From positions 4,656,072 to 4,720,071 of the forward strand of contig NZ_KV917376.1 in the NCBI RefSeq assembly GCF_002019695.1: 64,000 nt of DNA. Reading direction: 5' to 3'. Position 1 is the stretch's first letter. Each line of letters opens with the position of its first letter. The translations under genes and the position numbers were made by a program. The notes below the pieces were generated by a model, which was not told the DNA's origin, searched no databases, and saw only the letters and a list, made by a program, of their open reading frames with translations. Below, piece by piece: positions 1-9,225 of this stretch. The DNA comes from Evansella clarkii (lineage in GTDB: Bacteria > Bacillota > Bacilli > Bacillales > Salisediminibacteriaceae).

Positions 1-143
1 GATTTCAGTTCCGCAGTGGTAATGCCGTCAACGCCCTGGCTCCCTTTATTTTGGACTACCTTGAGATATGCTTTATTCAAATTGTCTCGGTGTAATATCT
101 CTTCCAACATCACATTAACCTCCACGTGGCTCTTCCTTTCCAT
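1..143 (-). CDS. Group II intron-encoded reverse transcriptase/maturase, N-terminal fragment
   Basis: The minus strand from an ATG at 143 reads as the start of an LtrA-type protein. The segment around residues 21-46 contains NLNKAYLKVVQNKG followed by GVDGITTAELK, the RT-0 region of group II intron reverse transcriptases. A GGAG ribosome binding site lies about 12 bases upstream. Only 47 codons are in the window, so the RT, maturase and any endonuclease domains cannot be checked. The protein is expected to help splicing and retromobility of the surrounding intron. Confidence 0.85.
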   Translation of the reverse strand, partial: MERKSHVEVNVMLEEILHRDNLNKAYLKVVQNKGSQGVDGITTAELK

Positions 144-651
144 TGTGTGGTATCATTCTCCACGCTTCCTAAGCCCTGGAGGGATTCACCTCTGCTTCCT
201 AGGCAAGCTGGTATGTTCTGTGTCATCGAATGATACGTACGCAGGTGGATGAGCACTCTTTTCATGATTCAGCCCTTCCCACAAAATCTAGAAATCTGTG
301 GTACTATGGCTTCGGCTGACTTCTGACAGTTCAGTGATTCCTCCTGGAATCAGTTACCGCATTTGTACGGCGTTCCTGTCAGACCTCCCCGGGTAAGTGC
401 ATAAACTTCCTCTCCATATACCCGCCTCATTTACTGCCGGATCCTTCGGTCGTTAGGACTTTGACTTGTTTTGCAGCCTCATCCAGACCAGACAGCCTTG
501 TATGAGATTCGTGTTCCTCGGGTCGGAGATTTGCCTCCGGCTTCCTTCAGATTCCGAGTCGCCCCGGACACCCTTGCCTTTAGCTAGCAGTTACAACGAC
601 CTTCACTGTTCGGGACTTGAACCCTAAAGCGTATGCACATGCCGGGCACAC
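1..651 (-). mobile_element. Group IIC intron, 5' portion (truncated by window edge)
   Basis: Read on the minus strand, the element opens with GTGTGCCCGGCATG at 651, a typical group II intron 5' end (GUGYG). It holds about 500 bases of non-coding sequence, expected to be ribozyme domains I-III. It then enters a reverse transcriptase ORF at 143, as when the protein is encoded in domain IV. The first intron base lies directly behind the T-tract of the efp terminator, the known target preference of class C group II introns. The 3' half and domains V/VI lie outside the window. Confidence 0.9.
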
Positions 652-685
652 AAAAAAACACACAAACCTCTTTCGGTTTGCGTGT
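652..685 (-). terminator. Rho-independent terminator of efp, intron target
   Basis: On the minus strand an ACACGCAAACC stem, a GAAAGA loop and a GGTTTGTGTG stem are followed by seven T. It ends the efp transcript. The group IIC intron begins at the base after the last T. Confidence 0.9.
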
Positions 686-695
686 CCTGACATCT

Positions 696-1253
696 TTATG
701 CCCGGGATACATACTGGGCGTTTCGGGTATCGATAATCAGTACATCCCCTTCATTAACAAAGAAAGGTACCTGCACAGAAAGTCCTGTTTCGAGCACCGC
801 TGCTTTCGTGCCTCCTGAAGCAGTATCTCCTTTTATGCCTGGTTCTGTTTCTGTTACTTTCAGCTCTACGGTATTCGGTACATCAATACCAAGTATTTCA
901 CCCTGATACTGCAGAACCTGCACTTCCATATTTTCCTTCAGGTATTTCAGCTGTTCTGTCAGCTGTGCTGCCGGAAGTTCAAGCTGCTCATAAGATTGAT
1001 TATCCATGAACGTATGTGTATCACCGCTTGCATACAAATACTGCATCTTACGGTTTTCAATATGAGCTTTTCCAACTTTCTCCCCGGCACGGAAGGTTTT
1101 CTCCTGAATACCTCCTCCTCTTAAGCTTTTCAGCTTTGTTCTTACGAAGGCGGCACCTTTCCCTGGCTTCACATGCTGAAATTCCATTACCTGCCAGATG
1201 TCATTATCTACTTCAATTGTCAAACCTGTTCTTAAATCGTTCACGGAAATCAT
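696..1253 (-). CDS. efp: Translation elongation factor P
   Basis: This 185-residue protein has the full length of Bacillus EF-P. EF-P binds ribosomes stalled at polyproline and promotes peptide bond formation. The N-terminal KOW-like domain carries the loop HVKPGKG with Lys32 at the tip, the residue modified in Bacillus (5-aminopentanol is known in B. subtilis). Two OB-like domains follow, with the conserved block [21 protein letters not shown] near residues 123-143. It lies 33 bases downstream of the aminopeptidase gene, the same order as efp-yqhT in B. subtilis, so the two are probably co-transcribed. Confidence 0.98.
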   Translation of the reverse strand: MISVNDLRTGLTIEVDNDIWQVMEFQHVKPGKGAAFVRTKLKSLRGGGIQEKTFRAGEKVGKAHIENRKMQYLYASGDTHTFMDNQSYEQLELPAAQLTEQLKYLKENMEVQVLQYQGEILGIDVPNTVELKVTETEPGIKGDTASGGTKAAVLETGLSVQVPFFVNEGDVLIIDTRNAQYVSRA

Positions 1254-1286
1254 AAATTCAGTCCTCCTGTTAAATAATCGGTCATC

Positions 1287-2357
1287 TTATTCTTCCCCTA
1301 AAATAATAAGCTCCTTTGAGGATTTAGAAAGAATTTCATTACCGTTTTCTGTAATAACAATATCGTCTTCAATTCGTGTTCCGCCCAGACCGGCGATATA
1401 AATTCCAGGTTCCACTGTCACGACCATGCCCGGCTCGAGTACTGTATCTGATTTGTATGACAGTCCAGGACCCTCATGGACTTCCATACCGAGCCCGTGA
1501 CCGGTAGAATGGCCAAAATACTGGCCGTAACCTTTATCAGTAATATGATCCCGGGTGAGAGCATCCGCTTCTTTACCTGTCATACCCGGTTTAATTCCTT
1601 CCACACCTTTAATTTGTGCTTCAAGAACTGTATTATATATCTTTTTAAGTTCGTCTGACGGATTTCCAACTGCCAGCGTTCTTGTAATGTCGGAACAGTA
1701 CCCTTTATAATACGCTCCAAAATCAAGGGTTACCAGCTCCCCGGTTTCGATAGTCTTATCGCTTGCCACACCATGAGGCAAAGCGGATCTGCTTCCGGAC
1801 GCAACAATAATATCAAACGCTGATGAAACAGCACCTTGTTTTCTCATGAAAAACTCAAGTTCATTTGATACATCGATTTCCTTAACACCAGGTTTGATAA
1901 ACCCCAGAATATGATCAAAGGCTGAGTCGGCAATAGCGACCGCTTCTCTTATTGTATTCAGTTCCTGTTCATCTTTAATGAGTCGCATTTTTTCAATAAG
2001 ACCACTGACAGGGACTAAATTTGCACCTAGATTCTCCCGGTAAACTTCATATGTACTGTATGTAACATGATCTTTCTCAAAACCAAGATTTTTAATGCCC
2101 ATCTCAGAAATTTGCGCTGCAATTTCTTCGTAAATCGGCCCTTTATGCTGGACAATTTCATAACCTTCCGCCTGATTCTCCGCTTGCTCTGTATACCGGA
2201 AGTCTGTAATGAATTTTGCCTCGCCTCCGGAAATAAGGGCAACTCCCGCTGTTCCTGTAAAACCAGTCATATAACGACGGTTATAGCCGCTTGTTAAAAG
2301 TATTCCGTCGATTTCGTAATCGCTGAAACTCTGGCGTATCTTTTCTACACGACTCAT
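1287..2357 (-). CDS. yqhT: Xaa-Pro dipeptidase/aminopeptidase, M24 family (YqhT-like)
   Basis: This 356-residue cytoplasmic metallopeptidase is predicted to cleave X-Pro bonds. An N-terminal creatinase-type domain (about 1-130) precedes the pita-bread domain. The dinuclear metal ligands are visible: two Asp in TLDFGAYYKGYCSDITRT, His in FGHSTGHGLG, Glu in TVEPGIY and Glu in GTRIEDD. Length and position upstream of efp match B. subtilis YqhT. The B. subtilis neighbour aroQ (yqhS) is not present on its other side. Pairing with efp is conserved across Bacilli and suggests a shared role in handling proline-rich products. Confidence 0.95.
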   Translation of the reverse strand: MSRVEKIRQSFSDYEIDGILLTSGYNRRYMTGFTGTAGVALISGGEAKFITDFRYTEQAENQAEGYEIVQHKGPIYEEIAAQISEMGIKNLGFEKDHVTYSTYEVYRENLGANLVPVSGLIEKMRLIKDEQELNTIREAVAIADSAFDHILGFIKPGVKEIDVSNELEFFMRKQGAVSSAFDIIVASGSRSALPHGVASDKTIETGELVTLDFGAYYKGYCSDITRTLAVGNPSDELKKIYNTVLEAQIKGVEGIKPGMTGKEADALTRDHITDKGYGQYFGHSTGHGLGMEVHEGPGLSYKSDTVLEPGMVVTVEPGIYIAGLGGTRIEDDIVITENGNEILSKSSKELIILGEE

Positions 2358-2454
2358 ATCTTCCTCTCCTCCCGCATATTTTGCAAACTTTGTTTCCCCT
2401 GTTAACGAATAAAAAGAGAATAGAATGTTCCAAGGAACATTCTATCACAGGACT

Positions 2455-2958
2455 TCAGCTTTGAATAGTTTCACCCTCATGCACCGTTCTTTCATGGTAT
2501 TCATAAGAAATGGAATAACCAATAAATAAACCGTACACTGCAAACAGGCAAAGATTTGTTACGAGTGTGTTAATATCCAGACTCGTTATTGGTTTAAGCC
2601 CTGGAAAAACTGGATTTAAAATAATAAAAATAAATCCCCACAGTCCTACGCCGTAAAGGAGCCCTGGCCAAGGTTTGTTTATTTTCACAAATATCAGCCT
2701 GTAACCAAAAGCAATTCCGATGGAGAGTACAGAGATTATTCCTATACTGACCAGCTGCCCGATCCAAGTATTTTTCCAGTCGCCCAGAGCCCAGGGCATT
2801 AATACGAGTGCTGGTCCCACACGGGAAAAATTCAGATAAAATGCAAGATAACTGATGAGACTCCAGAATAACCCTCCAAAAAATCCTGTAATTGCAATTA
2901 CAACATTAAATGGCATCTCTTTCTCTGTCTGGTTTTGTTCTAATTGATTGCTGCTCAC
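2455..2958 (-). CDS. yqhR: Conserved membrane protein YqhR
   Basis: This 167-residue protein has a short polar N-terminus and four predicted membrane segments (around residues 18-42, 73-95, 100-120 and 132-152), ending in a polar tail. Composition, size and position between the pepQ-like gene and the divergent yqhP match Bacillus YqhR. No enzymatic motif is visible and the function is unknown. Its stop lies about 100 bases from the peptidase start. Confidence 0.8.
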   Translation of the reverse strand: MSSNQLEQNQTEKEMPFNVVIAITGFFGGLFWSLISYLAFYLNFSRVGPALVLMPWALGDWKNTWIGQLVSIGIISVLSIGIAFGYRLIFVKINKPWPGLLYGVGLWGFIFIILNPVFPGLKPITSLDINTLVTNLCLFAVYGLFIGYSISYEYHERTVHEGETIQS

Positions 2959-3392
2959 TTAAAATCACCTCATCAGTAGTGTGTCCATTTTTCAAATAGT
3001 TTTTCATAATATAGATGTTAACTACGTGTGTAGTCTTCCTAAAAGGAGGGAATAGTATATTAAACATAATCTGCCGGGAAAACTTTTTTTCATGGAGGGA
3101 ATCAGCAGAGCCATGTAGAATATAATAATTATAATAACTTTTATTAGAACTCCTATTTTTGAAGAGTGTTCAGAATTGCTACACTGCAGGCTTTGCACAG
3201 TTTATTGATACAATGCAGGGTTTCAAATACTGCTGACAGGTAATAAAAAAAGTATCGTACAAACATAAGGTTTATAATGCCCAAAGTAATTCGTCCATTA
3301 CATTTTAAAAAAAGAAAACAGTTGATCAGGATATATTAATCGTTTAATAAAAATACAGATTCTAATAAAACTCATTCAGGAGGTGTGCAGAA
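2959..3392. other. Divergent intergenic region yqhR/yqhP
   Basis: This stretch of 434 bases lies between divergent genes. It is AT-rich and should hold the promoters of both. An AGGAGG site at its right end serves yqhP. I see no open reading frame, RNA fold or repeat in it. In B. subtilis yqhQ sits near here and it is absent in this window. Confidence 0.6.
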
Positions 3393-3770
3393 ATGCTGCG
3401 TCACTCATTACACCCACTCGTGTTAACCATTCTCGGTCTGGCTGTTCTGGGGTTAGCTGTCCGATTATTCACTTCTCCAGGGTCACTGCTTATGCAAATT
3501 CTGGTTACTGTTGGGATAGTAGCTATTTTGCTGTTTGTATTCAGAAGATTTGTTATGCCAAAGATTATGGGGGAGCAAGCCGCTTATTCTCCTCAGCAAA
3601 GTGCCCAGGTCCACAAAGCAAATGCACGAAAAAAATATGCTGGCGCTAAAAGCCAGAAACCAGATAAAAAGAAACGTGTATCCAGGCCACTTGTCAAACG
3701 GCAGTCAAATGTAAAGCTTACGGTCATTGAAGGAAAAAAGAACAAGAAAAAGAACCGAGCTTTATTCTAA
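3393..3770 (+). CDS. yqhP: Small membrane-anchored basic protein, SA1362/YqhP type
   Basis: The 125-residue protein has two hydrophobic segments (about residues 8-26 and 34-55) followed by a strongly basic, Lys-rich tail of about 70 residues. This layout and its place next to yqhO match the Bacillus YqhP/SA1362 family, whose function is unknown. An AGGAGG ribosome binding site fixes the ATG start. The stop codon lies inside its own terminator hairpin. Confidence 0.75.
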   Translation: MLRHSLHPLVLTILGLAVLGLAVRLFTSPGSLLMQILVTVGIVAILLFVFRRFVMPKIMGEQAAYSPQQSAQVHKANARKKYAGAKSQKPDKKKRVSRPLVKRQSNVKLTVIEGKKNKKKNRALF

Positions 3771-3785
3771 TGCTTGGTTCTTTTG
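3749..3785 (+). terminator. Terminator of yqhP overlapping its stop codon
   Basis: The stem GAACCGAGC / GCTTGGTTC is followed by TTTTG. It includes the last codons of yqhP. Confidence 0.7.
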
Positions 3786-3838
3786 TTATTATTTTCGTTT
3801 AATCCGGCTTTTCTGTCAGGGAAGGAGATGATGGGACA

Positions 3839-4633
3839 ATGGAAACTGCTAATATATTTATACCTGTACCTTCGGAATGGCTGCTCATCGTCTTTTTGAT
3901 TTTTATGGGAGGGATCTTCTGGTCAGTTAATAAAGCCACAGGATTTCAGGTGCTTTTTCTGACCGTATTCTCCATGAGCATTGCCCATATAATAACTCTG
4001 CACATCCCTTATTTCCACGCAGGGGATGAATTGCTTCCTTTTACCCATCCGAACATACAGGCAGTAACAACTTTTTTTGCTTTTTTTATTCCTTTAGCAA
4101 GAAATAAAACTGATGTGGTGCTATGTATGATTCCGCCAGCACTATTCAGCATCATGCTCCTGATTTTAACAGATACAACAGCCTTCTCTATTGCTGGAGG
4201 AGTATTAATCGGCGGATTTATTGTTTATACTTTTTACCGGTCACTGGACTGGATTGGGGGAATGCCTGAACTTTATTTAATAATCTTTTCCATTCTCCTT
4301 CCTTTGTTTCTTGCAGCAATTCTGTACCCTGTAAATGAATTATTAATTTATCCTGGAATTTTGCTGGGTACCGGGATCGGAGTAACTCTTGAATCCATAA
4401 AAATTAAAATGGACATAAGCAGGAACAGCCCTCGCAAGCGATTTATCGCCTTTTTTATCGGGAGCGCCGGTATACTTCTCTTCTACGGAACAGACCTGCT
4501 GTTTAATGCGTGGGTGCCACTTCCCGAAATGACACTTGGAATAGCTCTTGGTTTATGGATTACCATTCTCGTTCCGGTACTTCTTATATTACTGAAAGTC
4601 TATAAACCTCAGACTGAAGCAAGGGAATTATGA
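3839..4633 (+). CDS. Polytopic membrane protein, possibly degenerate PAP2-like
   Basis: This 264-residue protein has about eight hydrophobic segments and almost no soluble domain. Around residues 67-80 the string PFTHPNIQAVTTFF recalls the second motif of PAP2 lipid phosphatases (PSGHxQ...TTF), but the catalytic PSGH is not intact. A later helix followed by YRSLDW lies where the third motif would be. The resemblance is weak: it may be a catalytically dead relative or coincidence. It lies on the plus strand between yqhP and the convergent yqhO and has no clear counterpart in the B. subtilis order. Confidence 0.5.
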   Translation: METANIFIPVPSEWLLIVFLIFMGGIFWSVNKATGFQVLFLTVFSMSIAHIITLHIPYFHAGDELLPFTHPNIQAVTTFFAFFIPLARNKTDVVLCMIPPALFSIMLLILTDTTAFSIAGGVLIGGFIVYTFYRSLDWIGGMPELYLIIFSILLPLFLAAILYPVNELLIYPGILLGTGIGVTLESIKIKMDISRNSPRKRFIAFFIGSAGILLFYGTDLLFNAWVPLPEMTLGIALGLWITILVPVLLILLKVYKPQTEAREL

Positions 4634-4653
4634 TTAGTATAAGCACCTAAAGC

Positions 4654-4689
4654 AAAAGCCTGGTTTGTTTTTAGTACGACCAGGCTTTT
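4654..4689. terminator. Bidirectional terminator between convergent genes
   Basis: The inverted repeat AAAAGCCTGGT / ACCAGGCTTTT sits between the plus-strand membrane gene and yqhO, and overlaps the end of yqhO. Confidence 0.7.
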
Positions 4690-5564
4690 AGAAATTTTCC
4701 TGTGCTTTTTGCTCCAGCTGCGATAAGCCGCTCCTTCATTTCCACATCCAGGGAAAACTGGGTAACCGGTATATCCTCTGTTGGAATAAAGATAATATTT
4801 CTTTCAAATTTCGTGGCTATATGCCTCTGGTCATGAGCCTGACGCATCGTTTCAAACAAAGAATGGAGCATGTTAAATGCATTTTTAATTTCCATAGGCG
4901 ATGTATAATCCGCCGCTGGGGAGAGACGTAACCCGAGCACTGGACGTACAGGGTTTTTCATTTCTTCCGAGAAAAACAGCCAGATAGGAAAATTGCTCAG
5001 CACTCCCCCGTCAACGACGAGTGCCCTTTGCCCCTCATTACTGACCAGTTTAACAGGCTCGAAGAAAAATGGCAGGCTGCAGCTCATTCTCACAGCCCTT
5101 GCAATTGAGAATTGCTCGGGAATCAATCCATAATGAACAAGGTCGTCAGGAAGAACGACAAGACGGCCATGAGTCAGATCTGATGCTATCATTTTCAGAG
5201 AGCCCGGTTCTAAGTCTCCAAAAGTTATGATTCCTTTCTGTTTAAGTACAGTAAAAACCCAGTCTTCAAACCGGCGTCCTTTATACAGGCCCATTGATTT
5301 ATAAACTCTGAGCCATCTGTAAAATGATGAAAGGATAGGAAGCCTGGATGGTTCCAGCAATTGTTCAGCATCCATTTCTTCAAACAAGTATTCCATTTCG
5401 GTACTCGTATATCCAGCCTTAATCAGAGCTGCAACTAACGCCCCTGCACTTGTACCTGCCGCCCTTTCAAAGCCTATTCCTTTTTTATGCAGTTCCCGGA
5501 TTGCACCTACAAAAGCAAAAGCTTTAAGTCCGCCGCCTGTAAAAACCCCATCAACCTTTTTCAT
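4671..5564 (-). CDS. yqhO: Patatin-like phospholipase YqhO
   Basis: This 297-residue protein is a patatin-family serine hydrolase. The oxyanion loop GGGLKAFAFVGA lies at residues 10-21, the nucleophile elbow GTSAG around residue 38, and the catalytic Asp in DGG around residue 187. These form the Ser-Asp dyad of the family, which acts on acyl lipids. There is no signal peptide, so it should be cytoplasmic or membrane-associated. Position next to yqhP and mntR matches B. subtilis. Confidence 0.92.
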   Translation of the reverse strand: MKKVDGVFTGGGLKAFAFVGAIRELHKKGIGFERAAGTSAGALVAALIKAGYTSTEMEYLFEEMDAEQLLEPSRLPILSSFYRWLRVYKSMGLYKGRRFEDWVFTVLKQKGIITFGDLEPGSLKMIASDLTHGRLVVLPDDLVHYGLIPEQFSIARAVRMSCSLPFFFEPVKLVSNEGQRALVVDGGVLSNFPIWLFFSEEMKNPVRPVLGLRLSPAADYTSPMEIKNAFNMLHSLFETMRQAHDQRHIATKFERNIIFIPTEDIPVTQFSLDVEMKERLIAAGAKSTGKFLKAWSY

Positions 5565-5697
5565 ATCCCTCCCCCTTAGTTTATTTTAGCTGTTACCTGG
5601 GGAAAAATGATTATTTTCTATATGGTTTAGGAAAGGGGAAAGGTAACCAATTAACTTGTCAGGCAGACGGAGAGATGGGCAGCTTCCGAAAATGCAT

Positions 5698-5735
5698 AAA
5701 AAAACAAGCCTTGCTGATTTCAGCCAAAGCTTGTT
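5698..5735 (-). terminator. Terminator of mntR
   Basis: The minus-strand stem AACAAGC / GCTTGTT is followed by a run of seven T, just past the mntR stop. Confidence 0.8.
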
Positions 5736-5741
5736 ACTGTT

Positions 5742-6158
5742 TTATCCATTATTTTTCTGAACTTCTCTGAGTTCTTCCACCCGCCCAGGGTTTTCCTCGA
5801 AATACTGCACCAGGTCGCCAATTCTGTCAATCGCGTCCCAGCTAAGGTGATGTTCTATTCCTTCTACATCACGATAAATATTCTCCTTGTTTACCCCGAT
5901 AAGTTTCATGAACTCTTCCAGTAAATCATGGCGGTATACGAGCCGCTTACCGATCTTCTTACCTTTAGGCGTAAGAACGAGACCGCGGTATTTTTCATAT
6001 ATAAGGTATTCGCTCTTATCTAATTTCTGTACCATTTTTGTAACCGATGATGGGTGTACCACTAATGCTTCCGCTATGTCGGAAACTCTGGCATAACCCT
6101 TTTCTTCAATAAGTAAGTAAATCCTCTCCAAATAATCTTCCATGCTCGGTGTTGGCAT
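5742..6158 (-). CDS. mntR: Manganese-responsive transcriptional regulator MntR
   Basis: This 138-residue protein is a DtxR-family repressor that represses Mn uptake genes when loaded with Mn(II). The N-terminal winged helix-turn-helix (residues 1-70) is followed by a dimerisation domain. Metal ligands known from B. subtilis MntR are in place: Asp8 and Glu11 in MEDYLE, His77 in YRHDLLE, and the EGIEHH cluster around 99-104. It is monocistronic, flanked by yqhO and nrdJ. No uptake gene is visible in the window. Confidence 0.96.
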   Translation of the reverse strand: MPTPSMEDYLERIYLLIEEKGYARVSDIAEALVVHPSSVTKMVQKLDKSEYLIYEKYRGLVLTPKGKKIGKRLVYRHDLLEEFMKLIGVNKENIYRDVEGIEHHLSWDAIDRIGDLVQYFEENPGRVEELREVQKNNG

Positions 6159-6417
6159 GTGTTCCCCTCCAAACTGCAGTCATTCCTTTTTTCGTTTCCT
6201 GTGCGTCTGAATAAAGTATACTATAAATCGTGGACAGAAACTACCGGCGTCTGCCGTGATATGGGAAAACAAAGCTGCTGTGTTAGTTCGAAGGTGACGA
6301 CGGTGTCTCAATTAATTTGCGGGATAAATCGGGCTTTGTTATACAAAATTTGTACTTTAATTTCCTTTGCAGAACATATTCATCCCCAAGTCATGATATA
6401 TGACCTGCTATCTAAAT
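6159..6417. other. Intergenic region mntR/nrdJ
   Basis: This stretch should include the mntR promoter on the minus strand. A plus-strand open frame of 86 codons here has neither a ribosome binding site nor a plausible protein composition, and I do not call it. Confidence 0.5.
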
Positions 6418-6464
6418 AAAAAAGAGGGTACCCCAACATCATCGATACATGGGCACCCTCTTCT
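6418..6464 (-). terminator. Terminator of nrdJ
   Basis: The minus-strand stem AAGAGGGTGCCC / GGGGTACCCTCTT has a 16-base loop and a T-tract. Confidence 0.85.
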
Positions 6465-6480
6465 TTATATATTTACATTT

Positions 6481-9048
6481 TTACAAGCCGCATTTTAACT
6501 GGGCGCTGCAATTTGTGCATGTGTTGCATCCGCCGATATCTTCCACTGTACCTTTACGGCATACAGGGCATGTGTCTCCTACTTCGCTGCCGTAAGTTAC
6601 TGAAGTGCTTCGCAAATCAGCGATTGTATCTACAAGTACTACTTTCTTTTTCGGCTCTTCATTATCAGGTTCTCCAGCTAGTTCCACCGCGTACATATCG
6701 TTTTCCTCTGCTTTGAGAGTCAATACCTGGGAGTCGCGGCTTCCGTCTACATAGACAGTACCGCCTTTTGCTCCACCATTGTAAAGACGCTCATATACGC
6801 TTTTAACCTGATCCACTGTGTAGCCTTTCGGAGCGTTAACAGTTTTACTCAATGAACTGTCTACCCAGCGCTGGATGACACACTGAACATCCGCATGGGC
6901 TTCAGGTGAAAGGTCCATACTTGAGATGAACCACTCCGGCAGATTTTCTGGATCTGTGTCCGGGTTTTCATCCAGATACTCCTGCAGTATTTCCGCTTTA
7001 ACCTCGATAAATTTACCAAGACGTCCGCTGCGGAAATAAGAGAAGGAAAAGTAAGGCTCAAGGCCTGTACTTACGCCAACCATTGTCCCAGTGCTTCCAG
7101 TTGGAGCAACAGTCAGCAGATGTGAATTACGAATCCCGTATTCCAGAACTCCCTGACGCACATCTTCCGGCATTTTCTTCATGTAACCGGTGTTGATATA
7201 TTTCATTCGCAGATGCTTTGTTTCCTGCTCGTTGCTGCCGACAAGGAACGGGAAGCTTCCCTTTTCCTTCGCAAGCTCGATGCTTGTCCTGTATGCAGTA
7301 ACTGCAATAGTTTCAAAGATTTTATCTACGAGGTCATTACCTTCTTCTGAGCCGTATACTGTCTCTGTATAAATGAGCAGGTCGTGCAGCCCCATCACAC
7401 CAAGGCCCACCCGGCGTTCGCCTTTTGCCTGTTTTGTGTTTTCTTCAAGGAAGTATGGAGTTGCATCGATAACATTATCCTGCATTCTCACACCAGTCGC
7501 GACAGTCTGCTTCAGCTTTTCGAAGTCTACTTGTTTATTATCTTTATCTGCCATTTCAGCAAGGTTCACTGCTGCAAGATTACAGACAGAGTATGGTGCA
7601 AGTGGCTGTTCACCACACGGGTTAGTCGCTACTACTTTCTGTCCGTACGCTTTTGCGTTCGTCATTTCATTTGCATTGTCGATAAAGAAGATTCCTGGTT
7701 CAGCGGAGTAAGTCGCGCAGATATTAATGAGATTCCACAGCTCTTTCGCTTTGATCTTCCGGTAAGTTCTAATGCCAAAGCCAAGCTTTTCCCATTCGCG
7801 CACGTCTCCGTACTCCTGCCATTCCCGGTTATATGCTTCCATTTCCTCTACTGTATAGTTTTCCACGTCAGGGAAACGAAGAGCATAATCTTCATCATTT
7901 TCGACAGCTTTCATAAAATCATCTGTAATACATACAGAAATATTCGCTCCGGTTAAAAACTCAGAGTTGTTCACCGAATACGTGCCGCCAGTCCGCAGCT
8001 TTTCTTCCGCTTCCTGGATAACTTTCGGATCGAACCCGCCAGTTCCCGGAATATGTTTATAGTTTATAATTCCCTGGTACATAGACTCTTCTATTTCTGT
8101 TAAAGGAGTAAATTTGAGTTTTTCCTTAATGAGTCTCTGAATATGTGAATCTTCGGTATTTTCAAGGAGATATCTTAATATTCTTGGATTTTGCATTTTA
8201 GAAATGATGAACTCTAAAATGTCCGGATGCCAGTCCGACAGCATAATCATTTGAGCGCCACGTCTTGACCCGCCCTGCTCCACTAAATGTGTAAGCTTGG
8301 CGATATCATCGAGCCATGACACAGAGCCTGACGATTTACCGTTTACTCCTCTTGCCAGTGTGTTGCGCGGCCGTAAAGTGGAACCGTTCGTTCCAACACC
8401 GCCGCCCCGGCTCATAATTTCCATAACCTGTTTACGGTGCTCGGAAATACCTTCCCTTGAGTCAGCCACAAAAGGCATCACATAACAGTTGAAATATGTT
8501 ACGTCTGTTTCAGCTCCTGCTCCGTACAGGACACGGCCGGCAGGCACAAAATTCATATTCATCAGTTCATGATAAAACTTTTCGAAAGATTCCTGTCTTT
8601 TTTCAGGGTTTGTTTCCACTTCAGCCAGGCCTCTCGCATTTCTTTTTGCGATCTGCTCGTAATATATTTCCAGAGGCTTGTCTATCGTATCAAGAGAACG
8701 GGATACAATTCCTGTCTGTTTCTCCTGCTGTTCCTCGAGGACACCGATGAATTCATCGTCGATTTTAATTTTAGCCCGGTTTTCCTCCCAGTCAATTTCC
8801 TGAACGATTCCATATCCCCTTGCCGGGAATTTAGGATCTTCTTTAACTGTGAGAACTACAAAATCTCCGGTTTTCAGAGTTTTCTTCTCGGTGTCTTTGA
8901 ACGTATAGCGGTCCAGCATGACCAATCGTGATACTCCGCTTTTTTTTATCTTCATATCCGGAGTAATTGGAAAGACCTGGGGAAACTGCTCAATATCTTT
9001 ATTCAGCTCCTCCACGTTGATCGTCTTTTCAGACATAAACGTCTTCAC
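6481..9048 (-). CDS. nrdJ: Adenosylcobalamin-dependent (class II) ribonucleotide reductase
   Basis: The 855-residue enzyme reduces ribonucleotides to deoxyribonucleotides using coenzyme B12. A long N-terminal region precedes the ten-stranded barrel. Family signatures are visible: FNCYVMPF with the active-site cysteine, NPCGEQPL with the catalytic Cys and Glu, and PTGSTGTM. The C-terminus carries a zinc-ribbon/redox tail CPVC...CNTCTNC...CGL. A GTG start follows GGGAG; an internal ATG four codons later is an alternative. B. subtilis lacks this gene. Here it is transcribed alone behind two NrdR-like boxes. Confidence 0.97.
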   Translation of the reverse strand: MKTFMSEKTINVEELNKDIEQFPQVFPITPDMKIKKSGVSRLVMLDRYTFKDTEKKTLKTGDFVVLTVKEDPKFPARGYGIVQEIDWEENRAKIKIDDEFIGVLEEQQEKQTGIVSRSLDTIDKPLEIYYEQIAKRNARGLAEVETNPEKRQESFEKFYHELMNMNFVPAGRVLYGAGAETDVTYFNCYVMPFVADSREGISEHRKQVMEIMSRGGGVGTNGSTLRPRNTLARGVNGKSSGSVSWLDDIAKLTHLVEQGGSRRGAQMIMLSDWHPDILEFIISKMQNPRILRYLLENTEDSHIQRLIKEKLKFTPLTEIEESMYQGIINYKHIPGTGGFDPKVIQEAEEKLRTGGTYSVNNSEFLTGANISVCITDDFMKAVENDEDYALRFPDVENYTVEEMEAYNREWQEYGDVREWEKLGFGIRTYRKIKAKELWNLINICATYSAEPGIFFIDNANEMTNAKAYGQKVVATNPCGEQPLAPYSVCNLAAVNLAEMADKDNKQVDFEKLKQTVATGVRMQDNVIDATPYFLEENTKQAKGERRVGLGVMGLHDLLIYTETVYGSEEGNDLVDKIFETIAVTAYRTSIELAKEKGSFPFLVGSNEQETKHLRMKYINTGYMKKMPEDVRQGVLEYGIRNSHLLTVAPTGSTGTMVGVSTGLEPYFSFSYFRSGRLGKFIEVKAEILQEYLDENPDTDPENLPEWFISSMDLSPEAHADVQCVIQRWVDSSLSKTVNAPKGYTVDQVKSVYERLYNGGAKGGTVYVDGSRDSQVLTLKAEENDMYAVELAGEPDNEEPKKKVVLVDTIADLRSTSVTYGSEVGDTCPVCRKGTVEDIGGCNTCTNCSAQLKCGL

Positions 9049-9176
9049 AGGCGTTCGCTCCCTTTCATTAAAAAATTGTCGTATTATTGCTTGTCAAAGA
9101 TCGGTTCCTTGATCTTATGGCAACTAATGCCAATATTGTTTTATGCTTGTTTAAGCATAGCACAGATATAATACCC

Positions 9177-9225
9177 GATCAATATATAGTGTACACCTAA
9201 AATACAAAAATACTATATATAGAGT
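9177..9225 (-). promoter_or_regulatory. Two NrdR boxes upstream of nrdJ
   Basis: Two 16-bp sites resemble the NrdR consensus acaCwATATATwGtgt: GATCAATATATAGTGT at 9177-9192 (13 of 16 match) and ATACTATATATAGAGT at 9210-9225 (14 of 16). Their starts are 33 bp apart, about three helical turns, the usual spacing for cooperative NrdR binding. They lie 129-177 bp before the nrdJ start, so NrdR probably represses nrdJ when dNTPs are plentiful. Confidence 0.8.

Noticed and set aside
633-818. Plus-strand ORF over the efp terminator and gene end
   Set aside because: It runs through the intron border, the terminator and efp antisense; shadow ORF.
6159-6419. Plus-strand ORF between mntR and nrdJ
   Set aside because: No ribosome binding site, unusual composition, and it starts inside the mntR promoter region.
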